DNA of 64,000 bases from Stieleria magnilauensis (GCA_007753675.1 CP036432.1:2578394-2642393); one strand, 5' to 3'. Shown: positions 27,942-37,944, numbered from the stretch's first letter. Made by a program: numbers and translations. Notes: generated from the sequence alone by a model not told the origin.

Positions 27942-28686
27942 TGGAAGCCGTCACGTTGTTTTCGAAGAGGGCATCGAATTGAAGAATTCGGCCATCGTTG
28001 GGGCTGTGCATTTGATCGATCACGCCTCGAAAAACAAAGCCCAATGTTTGCAGTTGATCCTGTACGGTCTCAAAGGTGGATTGAAATTCGTAGAGCGGAT
28101 AGGATGTCAATTCGATGACAATGGCGGACGCCCGGCGGAATGTTTCGGCACCGCCTCGAATGACGGGTTCTTCGAATCCTTGGACATCTACTTTGATGAC
28201 CAAGGGTTCCATCAAATCCAACGACACCGCGATTTCATCGAGTCGCTCCACGGCGACTTCCTCCGTCCATGATTCGGCCGTTTTGGGAAACTCCTGTTGG
28301 TGAAGCGTGTTCATCGGCAGCAATGAAGAGCTGGGCGAGAATTGACTTCGGTGGATCGCGGTCCTGCCGTTGGAGTCGCCGAGGGCACAGTGAAACGCTT
28401 TTCCGGGGCCATTGTTGCGTAAGAAATCGGCGACCTTTTCGTAACAGTCGGCGAGAGGTTCGAAGCTGTAGATCGCCACCTGAGGGAATAATTCTCGCAA
28501 CAGAATTGCACTTTGCCCCTCGTTGGCACCGATGTCCAGGATTGCATTGGGCCGATAACGATGGAGCAACGCCCATTGTCGGACAACCGCCTCGCGTTTC
28601 TGACGCCTTTGCGCCTCGGCAACATTGCGTTTCAGACGCACTTCCATGCCGACGGTGTCGAACATTTTCTTGATTAGACTTTTCAT
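27934..28686 (-). CDS. FkbM-family methyltransferase
   Basis: A soluble 250-residue FkbM enzyme. Motif I is ILDIGANEGQSAILLRELFP, motif II is IYSFEPLADCYEKV and the late motif is VIKVDVQGFEEPVIRGG. It likely O-methylates a sugar of the polymer using SAM. Unlike the other FkbM protein here it has no membrane anchor. Its ATG overlaps the upstream methyltransferase stop (ATGA), so two methyltransferases of different families are made together. Confidence 0.88.
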   Translation of the reverse strand: MKSLIKKMFDTVGMEVRLKRNVAEAQRRQKREAVVRQWALLHRYRPNAILDIGANEGQSAILLRELFPQVAIYSFEPLADCYEKVADFLRNNGPGKAFHCALGDSNGRTAIHRSQFSPSSSLLPMNTLHQQEFPKTAESWTEEVAVERLDEIAVSLDLMEPLVIKVDVQGFEEPVIRGGAETFRRASAIVIELTSYPLYEFQSTFETVQDQLQTLGFVFRGVIDQMHSPNDGRILQFDALFENNVTASSD

Positions 28687-29708
28687 GGCGCGGACGATGC
28701 CGGACGTTGAAACATGGCGAGTTGATGGTCGGATAGGGTGTTGGCAAAAACGACACCTCGTTTGTGCGCCAGATGACGGAACCCCGGAATCGTCTGGATG
28801 ACGCGGGCCAGATACGTTCTGCCGTTGTCCATCGCCCAGGAGTGCAGGACTTCCAAACTGTGCTTTACACGTTGTGCATCGCCAGCAATTTGGTGGGGAT
28901 GGTTGACGAGCGACTCGACGAGCAGCCCATGTTGTTCACCCCACGCGCGAAAGAATTCGGTCGTGGCAAAACAAAGGTGCTGAATGGAGTGAAGGTACCA
29001 ATGCTGGCCCCGCAAGAGTCGCCATGACCAATGGTCCGCATTGCACGTCGAGATCACCAGTCGTCCCGACGGCTTGACCAGCCCGGCCAGCGTCTTGAGC
29101 GTCGAGGAGGGATCGGGCAGGTGCTCAAACACGTCAAACAGGGTGACAATGTCAAACCGATCGCCATGGGTGATCAATGAGAGGTCTTCGACATACTCAG
29201 CAATCAATTCAATCTGTGATGATCGAAGCATTTCCCGCCCTTTCGGCGACGGTTCAATTGCGAATTTTTTCCATGCATCTGGCAATTGATTCAGGAAAGC
29301 TCCGTCAAACGCCCCGACGTCCAAGACGGATACCGGATCATGGATCGAATACCGCGGCAACAGCTGCTTTTTGGCAGTCACCCAGGAACCGACTGACGCG
29401 GCATCGTACTGCCAAATAGTAGCCGGCAAATTTTGGTAGAGACGTTCCAGGTCCTCTCGAGCAAGTTGAGGGTCGCGAAACTGCAGTGAACACCGACCGC
29501 ACCTGACGAGTCTGCTGTCACGTAGAGTCTCAGCAATCACGCGAATGATCGACGGAGTGGCTGCGTCGGCCAATTCAGCAAGCTCACAAGCTGGCCCTAA
29601 ATCCTCCCCGCCATCGGAGTGGCAATAGGGGCAAGTCGTTCTGCACCGTCCCCGATGGATCTCTTCCGCGGTCACAGTTTCGGTCGCTCCAGGACAGAAC
29701 GCATTCAC
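28683..29708 (-). CDS. Zinc-ribbon class I SAM methyltransferase
   Basis: The start GTG at 29706-29708 overlaps the Wzt stop (GTGA). The N-terminus has a split zinc ribbon, CPYC and RCGRC, then a class I methyltransferase fold: VSVLDVGAFDGAFLNQL, IVTLFDVFEHLPDPSSTL and RLVISTCNADHWSW. Proteins with this architecture methylate sugars or finish reducing-end or non-reducing-end caps in polysaccharide loci. Directly following an ABC exporter, a terminal-methylation role that stops chain growth is possible but inferred. Confidence 0.82.
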   Translation of the reverse strand: MNAFCPGATETVTAEEIHRGRCRTTCPYCHSDGGEDLGPACELAELADAATPSIIRVIAETLRDSRLVRCGRCSLQFRDPQLAREDLERLYQNLPATIWQYDAASVGSWVTAKKQLLPRYSIHDPVSVLDVGAFDGAFLNQLPDAWKKFAIEPSPKGREMLRSSQIELIAEYVEDLSLITHGDRFDIVTLFDVFEHLPDPSSTLKTLAGLVKPSGRLVISTCNADHWSWRLLRGQHWYLHSIQHLCFATTEFFRAWGEQHGLLVESLVNHPHQIAGDAQRVKHSLEVLHSWAMDNGRTYLARVIQTIPGFRHLAHKRGVVFANTLSDHQLAMFQRPASSAP

Positions 29709-30988
29709 GAATGGACGGTCTCTTTGAGACCGTTGAGTCGATAGTATCCCCAGGCCGCGCTCCACTGACCTGTTCGAAGATCATCAACGATCGATGTCGC
29801 CGAGACCTCGAAGGGAATCACATCATCGAGAGAATCATGCAATTCCCGTCCGGCAGAGCGCAAGCTGGTGAGAGAAATTCCGCAATGGTAGCGACCTGGA
29901 GCGAGTGGGAACGTCGCGACGAGTTCGTACGTCCGTGACTGGCCGCACTGGGGAGGGGAAAGCGGATCCGAAAACGTGCTTCCGATTGGTGTTTTATCTT
30001 GTGAATAGACGGTCATGCCGACCAGAAACTCACCACAGTCGCTATTCGCACGAACGGTGACCGAGACCTGAAATCTGCCGTCCGCGGGAAGCGTGCCATG
30101 GCCATCGAGCCCACGAAGGCCGAGGTCCGTCATTTGCAGATTCTGATCCAATCCGGTCAGCGTCCGTTTCGCGTCGGCGATCGACTGTTGCCCCGTGTCG
30201 GCGATCATGTTTTCGGCGACATAGCGAGTGACTCCTTCAGCGGTGGGCCCATCAAAAATCATCTTGCCCCCAGACAAGACAATGGTCCGCGTGGTCAATG
30301 TCTTGATGGATGCCAGATTGTGACTCACAAACAGCACCGTCTTTCCGGATTCGGCCACACTCTTCATCTTTCCGATACAGCGATTTTGAAATTCGATATC
30401 GCCGACCGCGAGAACTTCATCCACGATCAAGATTTCGGGGTCCAGATGCGCGGCTACCGCAAATCCCAACCGAACCGTCATTCCACTACTGTATCGTTTG
30501 ACCGGTGTGTCCAGGAATTTACCAACCCCTGCGAAATCGACGATCGCATCCAATTGGCGACTGATTTCTTGCCGGGTCATGCCTAAGATCGTCCCGTTGA
30601 GGAACACGTTTTCACGGCCGGTCAGTTCGGGATGGAAACCCGTTCCCACTTCCAACAGACTTGCGACGCGGCCGACCATTTCGATTCGGCCCGCCGTGGG
30701 GAACGTGATTCGGCTCAGAAGCTTGAGCAGCGTGCTCTTGCCAGCTCCATTTTTGCCAATGATGCCGACGACTTCTCCTTGGTTGACCGTGAATTGGATG
30801 TTGCGAAGCGCCCAAAAGTGTTCGCCGTCGACCCGATCCGGGTCGTGAGACAGGGGAGCGATTTTGGTCTCGCCCCTGCCGATCAATCGCCTTGCCAACC
30901 GATTCGCCAAGTCACGGATGCTTCCGGCATGGGTCAGCCCCAGGCGATATCGCTTGGAAAGGTTCTCGATTTGGATGGAATAGGTCAC
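29705..30988 (-). CDS. wzt: ABC exporter ATP-binding subunit with C-terminal carbohydrate-binding-like domain (Wzt type)
   Basis: The nucleotide-binding domain has Walker A GKNGAGKST, signature YSSGMTVRLGFAVA and Walker B ILIVDEVLAVGD, with the switch His in VSHN. About 165 residues beyond the ATPase form a beta-rich domain (from about residue 260), as in Wzt proteins that recognise the capped polysaccharide end. It powers export of an undecaprenyl-linked polymer across the inner membrane together with the permease next to it. Start is GTG at 30986-30988. The next gene is a methyltransferase, consistent with terminal capping. Confidence 0.9.
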   Translation of the reverse strand: MTYSIQIENLSKRYRLGLTHAGSIRDLANRLARRLIGRGETKIAPLSHDPDRVDGEHFWALRNIQFTVNQGEVVGIIGKNGAGKSTLLKLLSRITFPTAGRIEMVGRVASLLEVGTGFHPELTGRENVFLNGTILGMTRQEISRQLDAIVDFAGVGKFLDTPVKRYSSGMTVRLGFAVAAHLDPEILIVDEVLAVGDIEFQNRCIGKMKSVAESGKTVLFVSHNLASIKTLTTRTIVLSGGKMIFDGPTAEGVTRYVAENMIADTGQQSIADAKRTLTGLDQNLQMTDLGLRGLDGHGTLPADGRFQVSVTVRANSDCGEFLVGMTVYSQDKTPIGSTFSDPLSPPQCGQSRTYELVATFPLAPGRYHCGISLTSLRSAGRELHDSLDDVIPFEVSATSIVDDLRTGQWSAAWGYYRLNGLKETVHS

Positions 30989-31018
30989 GGGGCGGGACTC
31001 GAGGGCTGCAACAATGAA

Positions 31019-31939
31019 CTAGATGATGTCCGCGAACGATGTTTCGACTTTCCGAAAATAGGCGACGCCGGTGATGAGAATCACACTCATCACCGCTAGT
31101 GAAACGCCGACCATCGTCCAATTCGGATGCTGCGTCCCAAGCAACGCCCAACGAAACCCTTCGATCACACCGACCATCGGATTGATCGCATAGATCGTGC
31201 GGAACTGTTCCGGCACCATCGTGATCGGATAGACAATGGGGCAGAGGTACATCCAAATTTGAATCAGAAATGGCACCGCCATTCCAACGTCTCGATACTT
31301 GACATTGAGCGCTGTCAACCAGATCCCAAACGCCAATGCTGTCACCACGGTCACCAGAACAAAGACGGGCACAAGCAGGATTTGCCACCCCGGAGCGTAG
31401 CTGTAGTAGATCAGCAGCCCGAAAAGCACCAGAAACTGCAACGCAAGTTCAACAAGCCCGACGCCGATCTTAGCCAACGGCAGAACCAACCGTGGGAAAT
31501 ACACCTTGGTCAGTAACGGGCCTCCGCCGACGATGCTGGATGTCACGTCAGTTAAGGAATTGGCAAAGTACAACCAGGGCATGAGTCCTGCGAACGCGAA
31601 GATCGGATAGGGGACCTCCGTCTCGACTTTAACGAAGACACTAAACACCAGTGTAAAAATGGCGGCCGTCAGCAACGGGCGTAAGATTGCCCAACCGTAC
31701 CCGATCACACTTTGCCGAAAACGCGTCGAAATATCACGCCTGGCCAGTAGATACAGCAGGTCCCGATATCGCCAGATTTCGCCCAAGTTCAACTTGAGCC
31801 ATCCACGAGGCGGTTCGATAATCGTTGACTGTTTTGCAGTCGGTGACATTTGATTGATTGTTTCCAAAGTGAGCGGGGAATTTGCCGTATCACCCTGGCA
31901 GTTGGGTTTCAGCAGTGGATTCGCGTTGACACGATCCAT
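31019..31939 (-). CDS. wzm: ABC exporter permease (Wzm type)
   Basis: This is a 306-residue ABC-2 permease with about six membrane helices. LLARRDISTRFRQSVIGYGW, YPIFAFAGLMPWLYFANSLT and NPMVGVIEGFRWALLG are typical of Wzm/TagG/KpsM-like exporters. It forms the channel that moves the finished glycan to the periplasm with the Wzt ATPase encoded 30 bases downstream. The N-terminal 30 residues before MSPTAKQS may be untranslated; starting there (31849) is an alternative. Confidence 0.9.
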   Translation of the reverse strand: MDRVNANPLLKPNCQGDTANSPLTLETINQMSPTAKQSTIIEPPRGWLKLNLGEIWRYRDLLYLLARRDISTRFRQSVIGYGWAILRPLLTAAIFTLVFSVFVKVETEVPYPIFAFAGLMPWLYFANSLTDVTSSIVGGGPLLTKVYFPRLVLPLAKIGVGLVELALQFLVLFGLLIYYSYAPGWQILLVPVFVLVTVVTALAFGIWLTALNVKYRDVGMAVPFLIQIWMYLCPIVYPITMVPEQFRTIYAINPMVGVIEGFRWALLGTQHPNWTMVGVSLAVMSVILITGVAYFRKVETSFADII

Positions 31940-32029
31940 TGAGGGTTTGTCGATGTTGCCGATTCAACGCGAGCCAGCCCGACGGGCGAGCGAAAATCGT
32001 CGCGAGGCTCCATGCGAATGCTTGCTGCC

Positions 32030-33115
32030 TTATATCGACAAACCGTTGATCAGTTTCGCGGCGATCCGCTCGGCGGCTTTGCCGTCCCAGAGGGCGGGGC
32101 ATCTGCGTTCGGGGGGAGTCGATTGGACTTCCTTCCATGCCGCCAAGAGCGTGTCTTTTCCCGGTTGCACCAGCCGGTTGGTGCCTTCGTCAATCGTGAT
32201 CGGCCGTTCGGTGTTCGGACGAACCGTCAGGCACGTGACGCCCAGGTAGGTCGTTTCTTCTTGGACGCCGCCGGAGTCGGTCAGGACGACGTTGGCCGAT
32301 TTCATCAAGGCCATGAAATCAAAGTACCCCAGCGGGTCAACCATGTTGATCTTGTCGGCAACGGTGATGTTTTCGGTTTCCAATCGCGCCAGTGTTCTGG
32401 GGTGCACCGGAAACACGATCGGCAATGACTCTGAAATCTCATTGAGTGCCGCGATCAACTCGGCCAACATCTCCGGATCGTCGACGTTGCTGGGCCGGTG
32501 TAGGGTTGCCAACACGAATTCGCCGGCGGTCAGTCCCAGGGTCGACAGGATTTCGCTTTGTTCGATCTTGGGCAACGCACGGATCAACGAGTCGATCATC
32601 ACGTTGCCGACGCAGTGAATGCGGTCCGGCGAGACGCCTTCGGCAATCAGGTTGGCATCGCCATCGGGCGACGGGGTCAACAACAAATCCGAAATCGCGT
32701 CGGTGACCTTGCGATTGATTTCTTCCGGCATCGTATTGTCACGTGAACGCAAGCCCGCTTCGACGTGGGCGATCGGAACGCCGATCTTCGATGCCACCAA
32801 CGAACAGGCCACGGTCGAGTTGACGTCGCCGACGACCACCAACCAGTCCGGCCGATGCTTCAAGATCACCGGTTCGAATTCCAGCATGATCCGTGCGGTT
32901 TGAACCGCGTGCGATCCTCCGGATACCCCCAAGTGCTCGTGGGGTTTGGGGAGTTCCAGTTCACGAAAGAAAATGTCCGACATTTTTTCGTCGAAGTGCT
33001 GGCCGGTGTGCACCAGGGTCTGCTGTACCCGGTCTCCGTAGCTGTCCAGTGCCCGCATGATCGGCGCGATCTTCATAAAGTTCGGCCGTGCTCCGACGAC
33101 GGATAATATTTTCAT
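32030..33115 (-). CDS. wecB: UDP-N-acetylglucosamine 2-epimerase (non-hydrolysing)
   Basis: It interconverts UDP-GlcNAc and UDP-ManNAc, giving ManNAc-type donors for the polymer. The sequence is a clear WecB match: MKILSVVGARPNFMKIAPIM, LVHTGQHFDEKMSD, VVVGDVNSTVACSL and HVEAGLRSRDNTMPEEINRK. The C-terminal domain has FPVHPRT and LTDSGGVQEE. At 361 residues it is full length. It is a cytosolic enzyme. It follows the O-antigen-ligase-like gene by 13 bases. Confidence 0.95.
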   Translation of the reverse strand: MKILSVVGARPNFMKIAPIMRALDSYGDRVQQTLVHTGQHFDEKMSDIFFRELELPKPHEHLGVSGGSHAVQTARIMLEFEPVILKHRPDWLVVVGDVNSTVACSLVASKIGVPIAHVEAGLRSRDNTMPEEINRKVTDAISDLLLTPSPDGDANLIAEGVSPDRIHCVGNVMIDSLIRALPKIEQSEILSTLGLTAGEFVLATLHRPSNVDDPEMLAELIAALNEISESLPIVFPVHPRTLARLETENITVADKINMVDPLGYFDFMALMKSANVVLTDSGGVQEETTYLGVTCLTVRPNTERPITIDEGTNRLVQPGKDTLLAAWKEVQSTPPERRCPALWDGKAAERIAAKLINGLSI

Positions 33116-33128
33116 GACCTATCTGGTT

Positions 33129-35492
33129 TCAATGTGGAATGGAGTCGCGGGGGGAAGTGACCAATTCCTCGACGGGAAAATCGGGGAACCGGCGTGAACG
33201 CCCCAACACGCGGGGGATCATGTGGTCGTCGAGCGTCGCGGCACGTCGCCAGGCTTGTACCGCAGTTTCATAATCACCGTGATTGGCTGCCAACGCCCCG
33301 AATCGAAGTTGCAACTCGGGGGTGTTTGGAAACAGTGCAGCGGATTGACGGATCGCCGCCTTGGTGCGTTCGGGCGATCGGTGGATGAATTCCAAATAGA
33401 CTTGATCGATACGCGGTGGCATCGCCAGTGGTCGTTGACGCAGTGACGCTTCGGCCGATTGCAAGGCCAGGGCATAGGGTGAATCCGGCGAACGCAATGG
33501 TGGACTCACCGGCATCGGCGACACCGGTACTCCAGCGTCGGTCACATGCTTGGAAAGCACGGGATCGGCCGCCCGCCACCCCAGTCGCCGGCGTCCGCGC
33601 GACGTCGCCGCGTAGAGCGCCGCCTGTTGAGTTTGCGGAATTCGCCCGGCGTTCATCAGGGTTAGTTCCAACAGACGACCGCGTTGGAAATCGATCCTGG
33701 TCAAAACATCCAGCAGATCCGGGTGTGGGTGTTGCCCGGCAAGTGTTCGCGTCTCGGCAGCGAACCGATCCAGCCACGGTTGGTCCGTTCGATGGTACTG
33801 AAATTCTGCATCGGCGGTGCGGACGGCGAAATCGACCAAGTTGTCGAACCGAAGTCGATTGATGGCGAACACGGCGATGACCAACAGGCCCGCCGCGCAG
33901 GCGATCTGAAAGACGCGTTCTTGCAGGAATCTCGGTGACCGCCACCAAGCGTCCTGCGGCAGCAGTTTTAGTTTCGGCTGGCCGCTGGTGCCCGGCGTCG
34001 CGTTCTCGCGTCCGCTCGCAGCCAATACCACCGTCGAGGCACGCGCCACGACGACGGACAAAAGCATGACAACCGCCAACAGGTTCGCCGGCAAAATCAG
34101 TCCGAAATCGAACGTCTGACTGACGGCGATCACGACGCAAAGGTAGCAGCCGGAAATCCCAATCCCTTGGTCGAGTGGATCGGTCGAAGCGTACAAACGT
34201 CTCAGGCACAGAACCATCAACACTGCAGCCAACGCTGTCAGCAGGAGACCGGCCAGGCCGAGTTCGACAAACATTTCCAACCACAAGTTGTCGGCGTGCA
34301 GACAATGACGCCAGGGGCTGGTTTGCTGCCACGGTAGATACGCGTAACCATAAGACGCCAATCCGCTGCCGCCCGGAAAATGTTCGATCGCCGTGCGAAA
34401 TCCGTCCGGCCAGTGCGACAACCGGGTGTCGGTCGACAAACGATCGCTGCCCCGAGTGACGGTCGAACCGATTTGCTGAAACGTGTCTTCGCGGAGTGTC
34501 TCGGTTCCAATCGTACCGGTCCGCAACAATACGACCACCGTCAACACGACCACCGCGATTGCGGCCACCACGCCTGCCAGTCGCACACGGTTTCCGCGTG
34601 TCAGCACCACCGTGGCCGTTCCGGCGACCAACATGGACAGCAGCCCGCCGCGAGAGCCACAGCCGATCAATCCGACCAAAGTGACGCACAGAGAAACGAG
34701 GGCCGTCAGCAGCACCCCATCGCGTAGCCACAACGAACCGAACGTTTTCCGTCCAGTTCGCTCTGCAGACTCGCCCGCGTCGCCTTGGTGCGACAGGGCC
34801 GAGCCGCGATAGACGATCAAGCCCAGCGCCGATGCGATTCCCAGATTGATCGCCAACGCCGCGTTGTTTCGGTTCAGAAACGTTCCAAACGGCGCCCCTT
34901 CGCCGCCGCTGCGAAAGCTCCAGAGGTGAAACTGTGGAAACAGTTTGCGGCCGAGCCCGATCAGTGCCACCGAACAGGCGCCCAGCGCGATCGCCGAGAG
35001 CAACCAAGTCGTTCGCCCTCGATGGTGAAACACCAAGACGGCAACAAACGAGACCAGAACGGCGATCGAAAGATTGGCGATCGCGTGTCTGGAATCGAAC
35101 GGGGCGATCGAAATCGTGAGGGATTGGGAGAGATCGACCGGCAGAATCCTGCCTGCCCAATTCACAGACGCGGAATAACTGGCGGGGCTCAGCCATGCGA
35201 CCAGACGCGACGTCAGGGGCACGGTTTGCAACGTGGCCGCGGCCAACAAAACCAACAACAACCCGGTCAACGCAAACGCCTGGGGCTGCAAGCGAATTTC
35301 GCCCGGGCAGCCGACCGAAAGCGATCGCGCCAGCAGGGCGATCAAGCAGGCGAAGGTCAGTGCGACTGCGGAGGTGTACTTGGTCCATGGCAAGATGCCA
35401 CCGAAATCGCTGGCCAACATCGCGGGGGCAATCCCGAATGTGAACGCAGCGATCCAGAGCAGCAATTCGGAAAGGCGTTGGCGCGAATACAA
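33129..35492 (-). CDS. O-antigen ligase/polymerase-like membrane protein with helical C-terminal region
   Basis: The 787-residue protein has about ten to twelve N-terminal membrane helices. The segment FGTFLNRNNAALAINLG and the loop around WLSHWPDG-type residues (TDTRLSHWPDGFRTAIEHFP) are typical of O-antigen ligase and Wzy proteins. The last 250 residues (from about 540) are soluble, with TPR-like helices (HGDYETAVQAWRRAATLDDH). A competing 745-residue frame over the same bases is Arg-rich and lacks helices, so it is a shadow. Start is TTG at 35490-35492, 5 bases after gmd. Confidence 0.78.
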   Translation of the reverse strand: MYSRQRLSELLLWIAAFTFGIAPAMLASDFGGILPWTKYTSAVALTFACLIALLARSLSVGCPGEIRLQPQAFALTGLLLVLLAAATLQTVPLTSRLVAWLSPASYSASVNWAGRILPVDLSQSLTISIAPFDSRHAIANLSIAVLVSFVAVLVFHHRGRTTWLLSAIALGACSVALIGLGRKLFPQFHLWSFRSGGEGAPFGTFLNRNNAALAINLGIASALGLIVYRGSALSHQGDAGESAERTGRKTFGSLWLRDGVLLTALVSLCVTLVGLIGCGSRGGLLSMLVAGTATVVLTRGNRVRLAGVVAAIAVVVLTVVVLLRTGTIGTETLREDTFQQIGSTVTRGSDRLSTDTRLSHWPDGFRTAIEHFPGGSGLASYGYAYLPWQQTSPWRHCLHADNLWLEMFVELGLAGLLLTALAAVLMVLCLRRLYASTDPLDQGIGISGCYLCVVIAVSQTFDFGLILPANLLAVVMLLSVVVARASTVVLAASGRENATPGTSGQPKLKLLPQDAWWRSPRFLQERVFQIACAAGLLVIAVFAINRLRFDNLVDFAVRTADAEFQYHRTDQPWLDRFAAETRTLAGQHPHPDLLDVLTRIDFQRGRLLELTLMNAGRIPQTQQAALYAATSRGRRRLGWRAADPVLSKHVTDAGVPVSPMPVSPPLRSPDSPYALALQSAEASLRQRPLAMPPRIDQVYLEFIHRSPERTKAAIRQSAALFPNTPELQLRFGALAANHGDYETAVQAWRRAATLDDHMIPRVLGRSRRFPDFPVEELVTSPRDSIPH

Positions 35493-35497
35493 TCGGC

Positions 35498-36499
35498 TCA
35501 GGTTTCGGCACGTTGACGCGACGCCGCCAGCGCGTCCAAATCGGACTGGACCATGATTTCGGCGAGTCGGGGAAGCTGCGTTTCAGCCGTCCACTGCAGC
35601 GACTCGGATGCCCGGCTGGGATCGCCGACCAGATGCGTCCCTTCGCTTGGTCGCATGTAGCGGGGGTCTTGGGTCACAAACTCTTCCCAGTTCAATCCGA
35701 CCGCATCAAACGACGCCGCCAGAAAATCTTTGACACTGTGCGCGGTCCCCGTCGCGACGACAAAGTCATCGGCGGCGGGTTGCTGCAACATCCGCCACAT
35801 CGCTTCGACGTACTCGGGGGCGTACCCCCAGTCACGACGTCCATCCAGCGATCCGAGCAAAAGTGTTTTTTGCAGCCCCATCGAAATCGCGGCGGCCGCA
35901 CGTGTGATTTTTCGAGTCACAAACGACTCGCCGCGGCGGGGCGATTCGTGGTTGTAGCAGATCGCGTTGCAGGCAAACAAACCGAAGGATTCTCGATACA
36001 ACGTAACCATTTGCGTCGCGAACGCCTTGGCAATCCCATAGGGCGTGACCGGACGCATCGGCGTGGTTTCGTTCTGCGGGGACTGGTCGGGACGCCCGAA
36101 AATCTCGCTGCTGCTGATGTGCAGGAACTTGGGTTGTTTGTCTAAGTCCCGGAGGATTTCGAGCAACCGAAGGGTGCCCATGGCGGTGAATTCGCAGGTC
36201 GTCTCGGGGATCTCAAAGCTCGCCCCGACGTGACTTTGTCCGGCCAGATGATACAGTTCGTCGGGGGTCGATTTGAGCAGGATGCGACGGATCGTCGTCA
36301 CATCGCTGAGATCTGCGTAGTGCAAGAAGAGGCGTTTGTTGTAAACGTCTTCTTGGTGAAACAGTTGGTCCAACCGACCGCGTGCGGTGATGCTGCTACG
36401 CCGCACGATTCCATGGACGGTGTAGCCCTTGCTGATCAGCAACTCGGTCAAATAGGACCCGTCCTGACCGGTGATTCCGGTGATGAGTGCCGTTGGCAT
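35498..36499 (-). CDS. gmd: GDP-mannose 4,6-dehydratase
   Basis: This cytosolic SDR-type enzyme turns GDP-mannose into GDP-4-keto-6-deoxymannose, precursor of GDP-fucose, GDP-rhamnose or GDP-perosamine. Family motifs are complete: TALITGITGQDGSYLTELLI, HISSSEIFG, the catalytic YGIAK and the Gmd-specific NHESPRRGESFVTRKI. The ATG at 36497-36499 is preferred over a TTG seven codons upstream. It is 333 residues, slightly shorter than the usual 340-370. No GDP-fucose synthase was seen in the window. Confidence 0.93.
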   Translation of the reverse strand: MPTALITGITGQDGSYLTELLISKGYTVHGIVRRSSITARGRLDQLFHQEDVYNKRLFLHYADLSDVTTIRRILLKSTPDELYHLAGQSHVGASFEIPETTCEFTAMGTLRLLEILRDLDKQPKFLHISSSEIFGRPDQSPQNETTPMRPVTPYGIAKAFATQMVTLYRESFGLFACNAICYNHESPRRGESFVTRKITRAAAAISMGLQKTLLLGSLDGRRDWGYAPEYVEAMWRMLQQPAADDFVVATGTAHSVKDFLAASFDAVGLNWEEFVTQDPRYMRPSEGTHLVGDPSRASESLQWTAETQLPRLAEIMVQSDLDALAASRQRAET

Positions 36500-36549
36500 G
36501 TGTGGTTTGCTGAGCTTCAAAGGGTCAGCAATCTAGAGGATCAGGAAAC

Positions 36550-37944
36550 TTAGAGTGTCAACGCGAAGCCCGAGTCCGACGCACTGAGATGCCGAGAGAG
36601 GGGGGCTTCGTGCAGGTTATGGTCGGTCAGGTCGATGGCGTGATCGGAGAGGATGCTGGCGAGGATTTGCGAAAATTTCTTGACGATCACGGGGCGATCA
36701 AAGTGGCGGATCGCCGCGTCCCTTGACCGACGTTGGCGATTGACAAAGTCGCAGGTGGAGGTGCGACGGGATTCCGCTTCGGCTTTAGCCACGGCGTCCG
36801 CAATGGCACTCGGCGATCCCGGTGGAACGCACCAGCCGATGTCGCGTTCACGAACGGTTTGGCACAGATCCGTTTGCGGGTCCGCGACCGCAATCACGCT
36901 GCGGCCCGCAGCCATGATACCGTACAGCTTGCTCGGGCACAGACAACCGGTGACGTTTTCGTGCATCGAGACGACGTGGACGTTGGCGGCAGACAAACTT
37001 TCGGTCAGTTGGTCGCGCGGCTGATAATGGACAAATTCAACACGCCCCGGCGGAAGATTCAGCCGCGCGGTGTGCTCAAGCAACTTGTCACGCGACGCCC
37101 CGTTGCCGACGAGCAACAATTTTGCCCGAGCCGGCCAATGCGGTTGGGCCGCCGCACTGATCAAGACTTCCAAACGCTGGGTCAGCCCCATGTTGCCGGA
37201 ATGCATGACCACGAACGCATCGGCCAATTCAAAGCGTTTTCGAAATTGATTCTCGCGAGGATCGATCGGGACAATGGTTTGACAGTCCGACCAGTTGGGA
37301 ACGATTTCGATCTTGTCGCGTTGGATTCCCCACCGAGGCCCGGTCAGACGCCTCCGCATGCAGCGTCCCAGCACGATAATCCTTGAAGCATTCTGGTACG
37401 CGGCGCGCAACTTTCGTCTCAACAGCGGTGCGACCAGTGGGATTCGTACTTTGCCAACCGCTTCCGCCACATCGGGATAAATGTCTTGCAGATAAACACA
37501 GTGCTCGGCACCGACCCGACGGGCAAACTCCGCCCCCGCGATCGGCAATAGAAACGGATCGGTCTCACTGATGACCACGTCGGCCCCCCAGTCGACTTTG
37601 CGGAGGAAGCGACGGGCGGAATAAAAAAACGAGAGCAGATTGAGGATGCGTCCGAAGGGGTTCTTCTTGGCGAATTGATGATGCGCCAGCCGGTGGATCG
37701 TGACGCCGTCGCGGACTTCTGCACCGACCTGCAAATACGAGCTGCTCGGTTCAGGGCTGTTCGGCTGGCCGCAAACCACATGCACGTCGAAATGCGGGGC
37801 CAGACCGCGGCACAAGTCCGAAAGCAACTGACCGGTCGCTTCGATGTCCGGCCAGTAGGACCGATTCAAAAAGACGATGCGGCGACGTGGAGTGGGCACG
37901 GTAGGCTTCGGCTCAACGAGATCGGTCTGGTCGGGAGGAATCAT
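36550..37944 (-). CDS. Family 4 glycosyltransferase
   Basis: This GT-B enzyme of 464 residues has an N-terminal acceptor half starting RIVFLNRSYWPDIEATGQLL. VVMHSGNMGLTQRLEVLISA and SKLYGIMAAGRSVIAVADP are in the donor half; these resemble WbuB/WcaI-type transferases. The ATG at 37942-37944 overlaps the epimerase stop (ATGA). It probably adds an early sugar to the lipid carrier-linked unit. The donor is not predictable. Confidence 0.84.
   Translation of the reverse strand: MIPPDQTDLVEPKPTVPTPRRRIVFLNRSYWPDIEATGQLLSDLCRGLAPHFDVHVVCGQPNSPEPSSSYLQVGAEVRDGVTIHRLAHHQFAKKNPFGRILNLLSFFYSARRFLRKVDWGADVVISETDPFLLPIAGAEFARRVGAEHCVYLQDIYPDVAEAVGKVRIPLVAPLLRRKLRAAYQNASRIIVLGRCMRRRLTGPRWGIQRDKIEIVPNWSDCQTIVPIDPRENQFRKRFELADAFVVMHSGNMGLTQRLEVLISAAAQPHWPARAKLLLVGNGASRDKLLEHTARLNLPPGRVEFVHYQPRDQLTESLSAANVHVVSMHENVTGCLCPSKLYGIMAAGRSVIAVADPQTDLCQTVRERDIGWCVPPGSPSAIADAVAKAEAESRRTSTCDFVNRQRRSRDAAIRHFDRPVIVKKFSQILASILSDHAIDLTDHNLHEAPLSRHLSASDSGFALTL

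Noticed and set aside
33274-35511. A 745-codon open frame on the minus strand overlapping the O-antigen-ligase-like gene
   Set aside because: It is Arg-rich, has no membrane helices or domain, and is a frame-shifted reading of the hydrophobic 787-residue gene.
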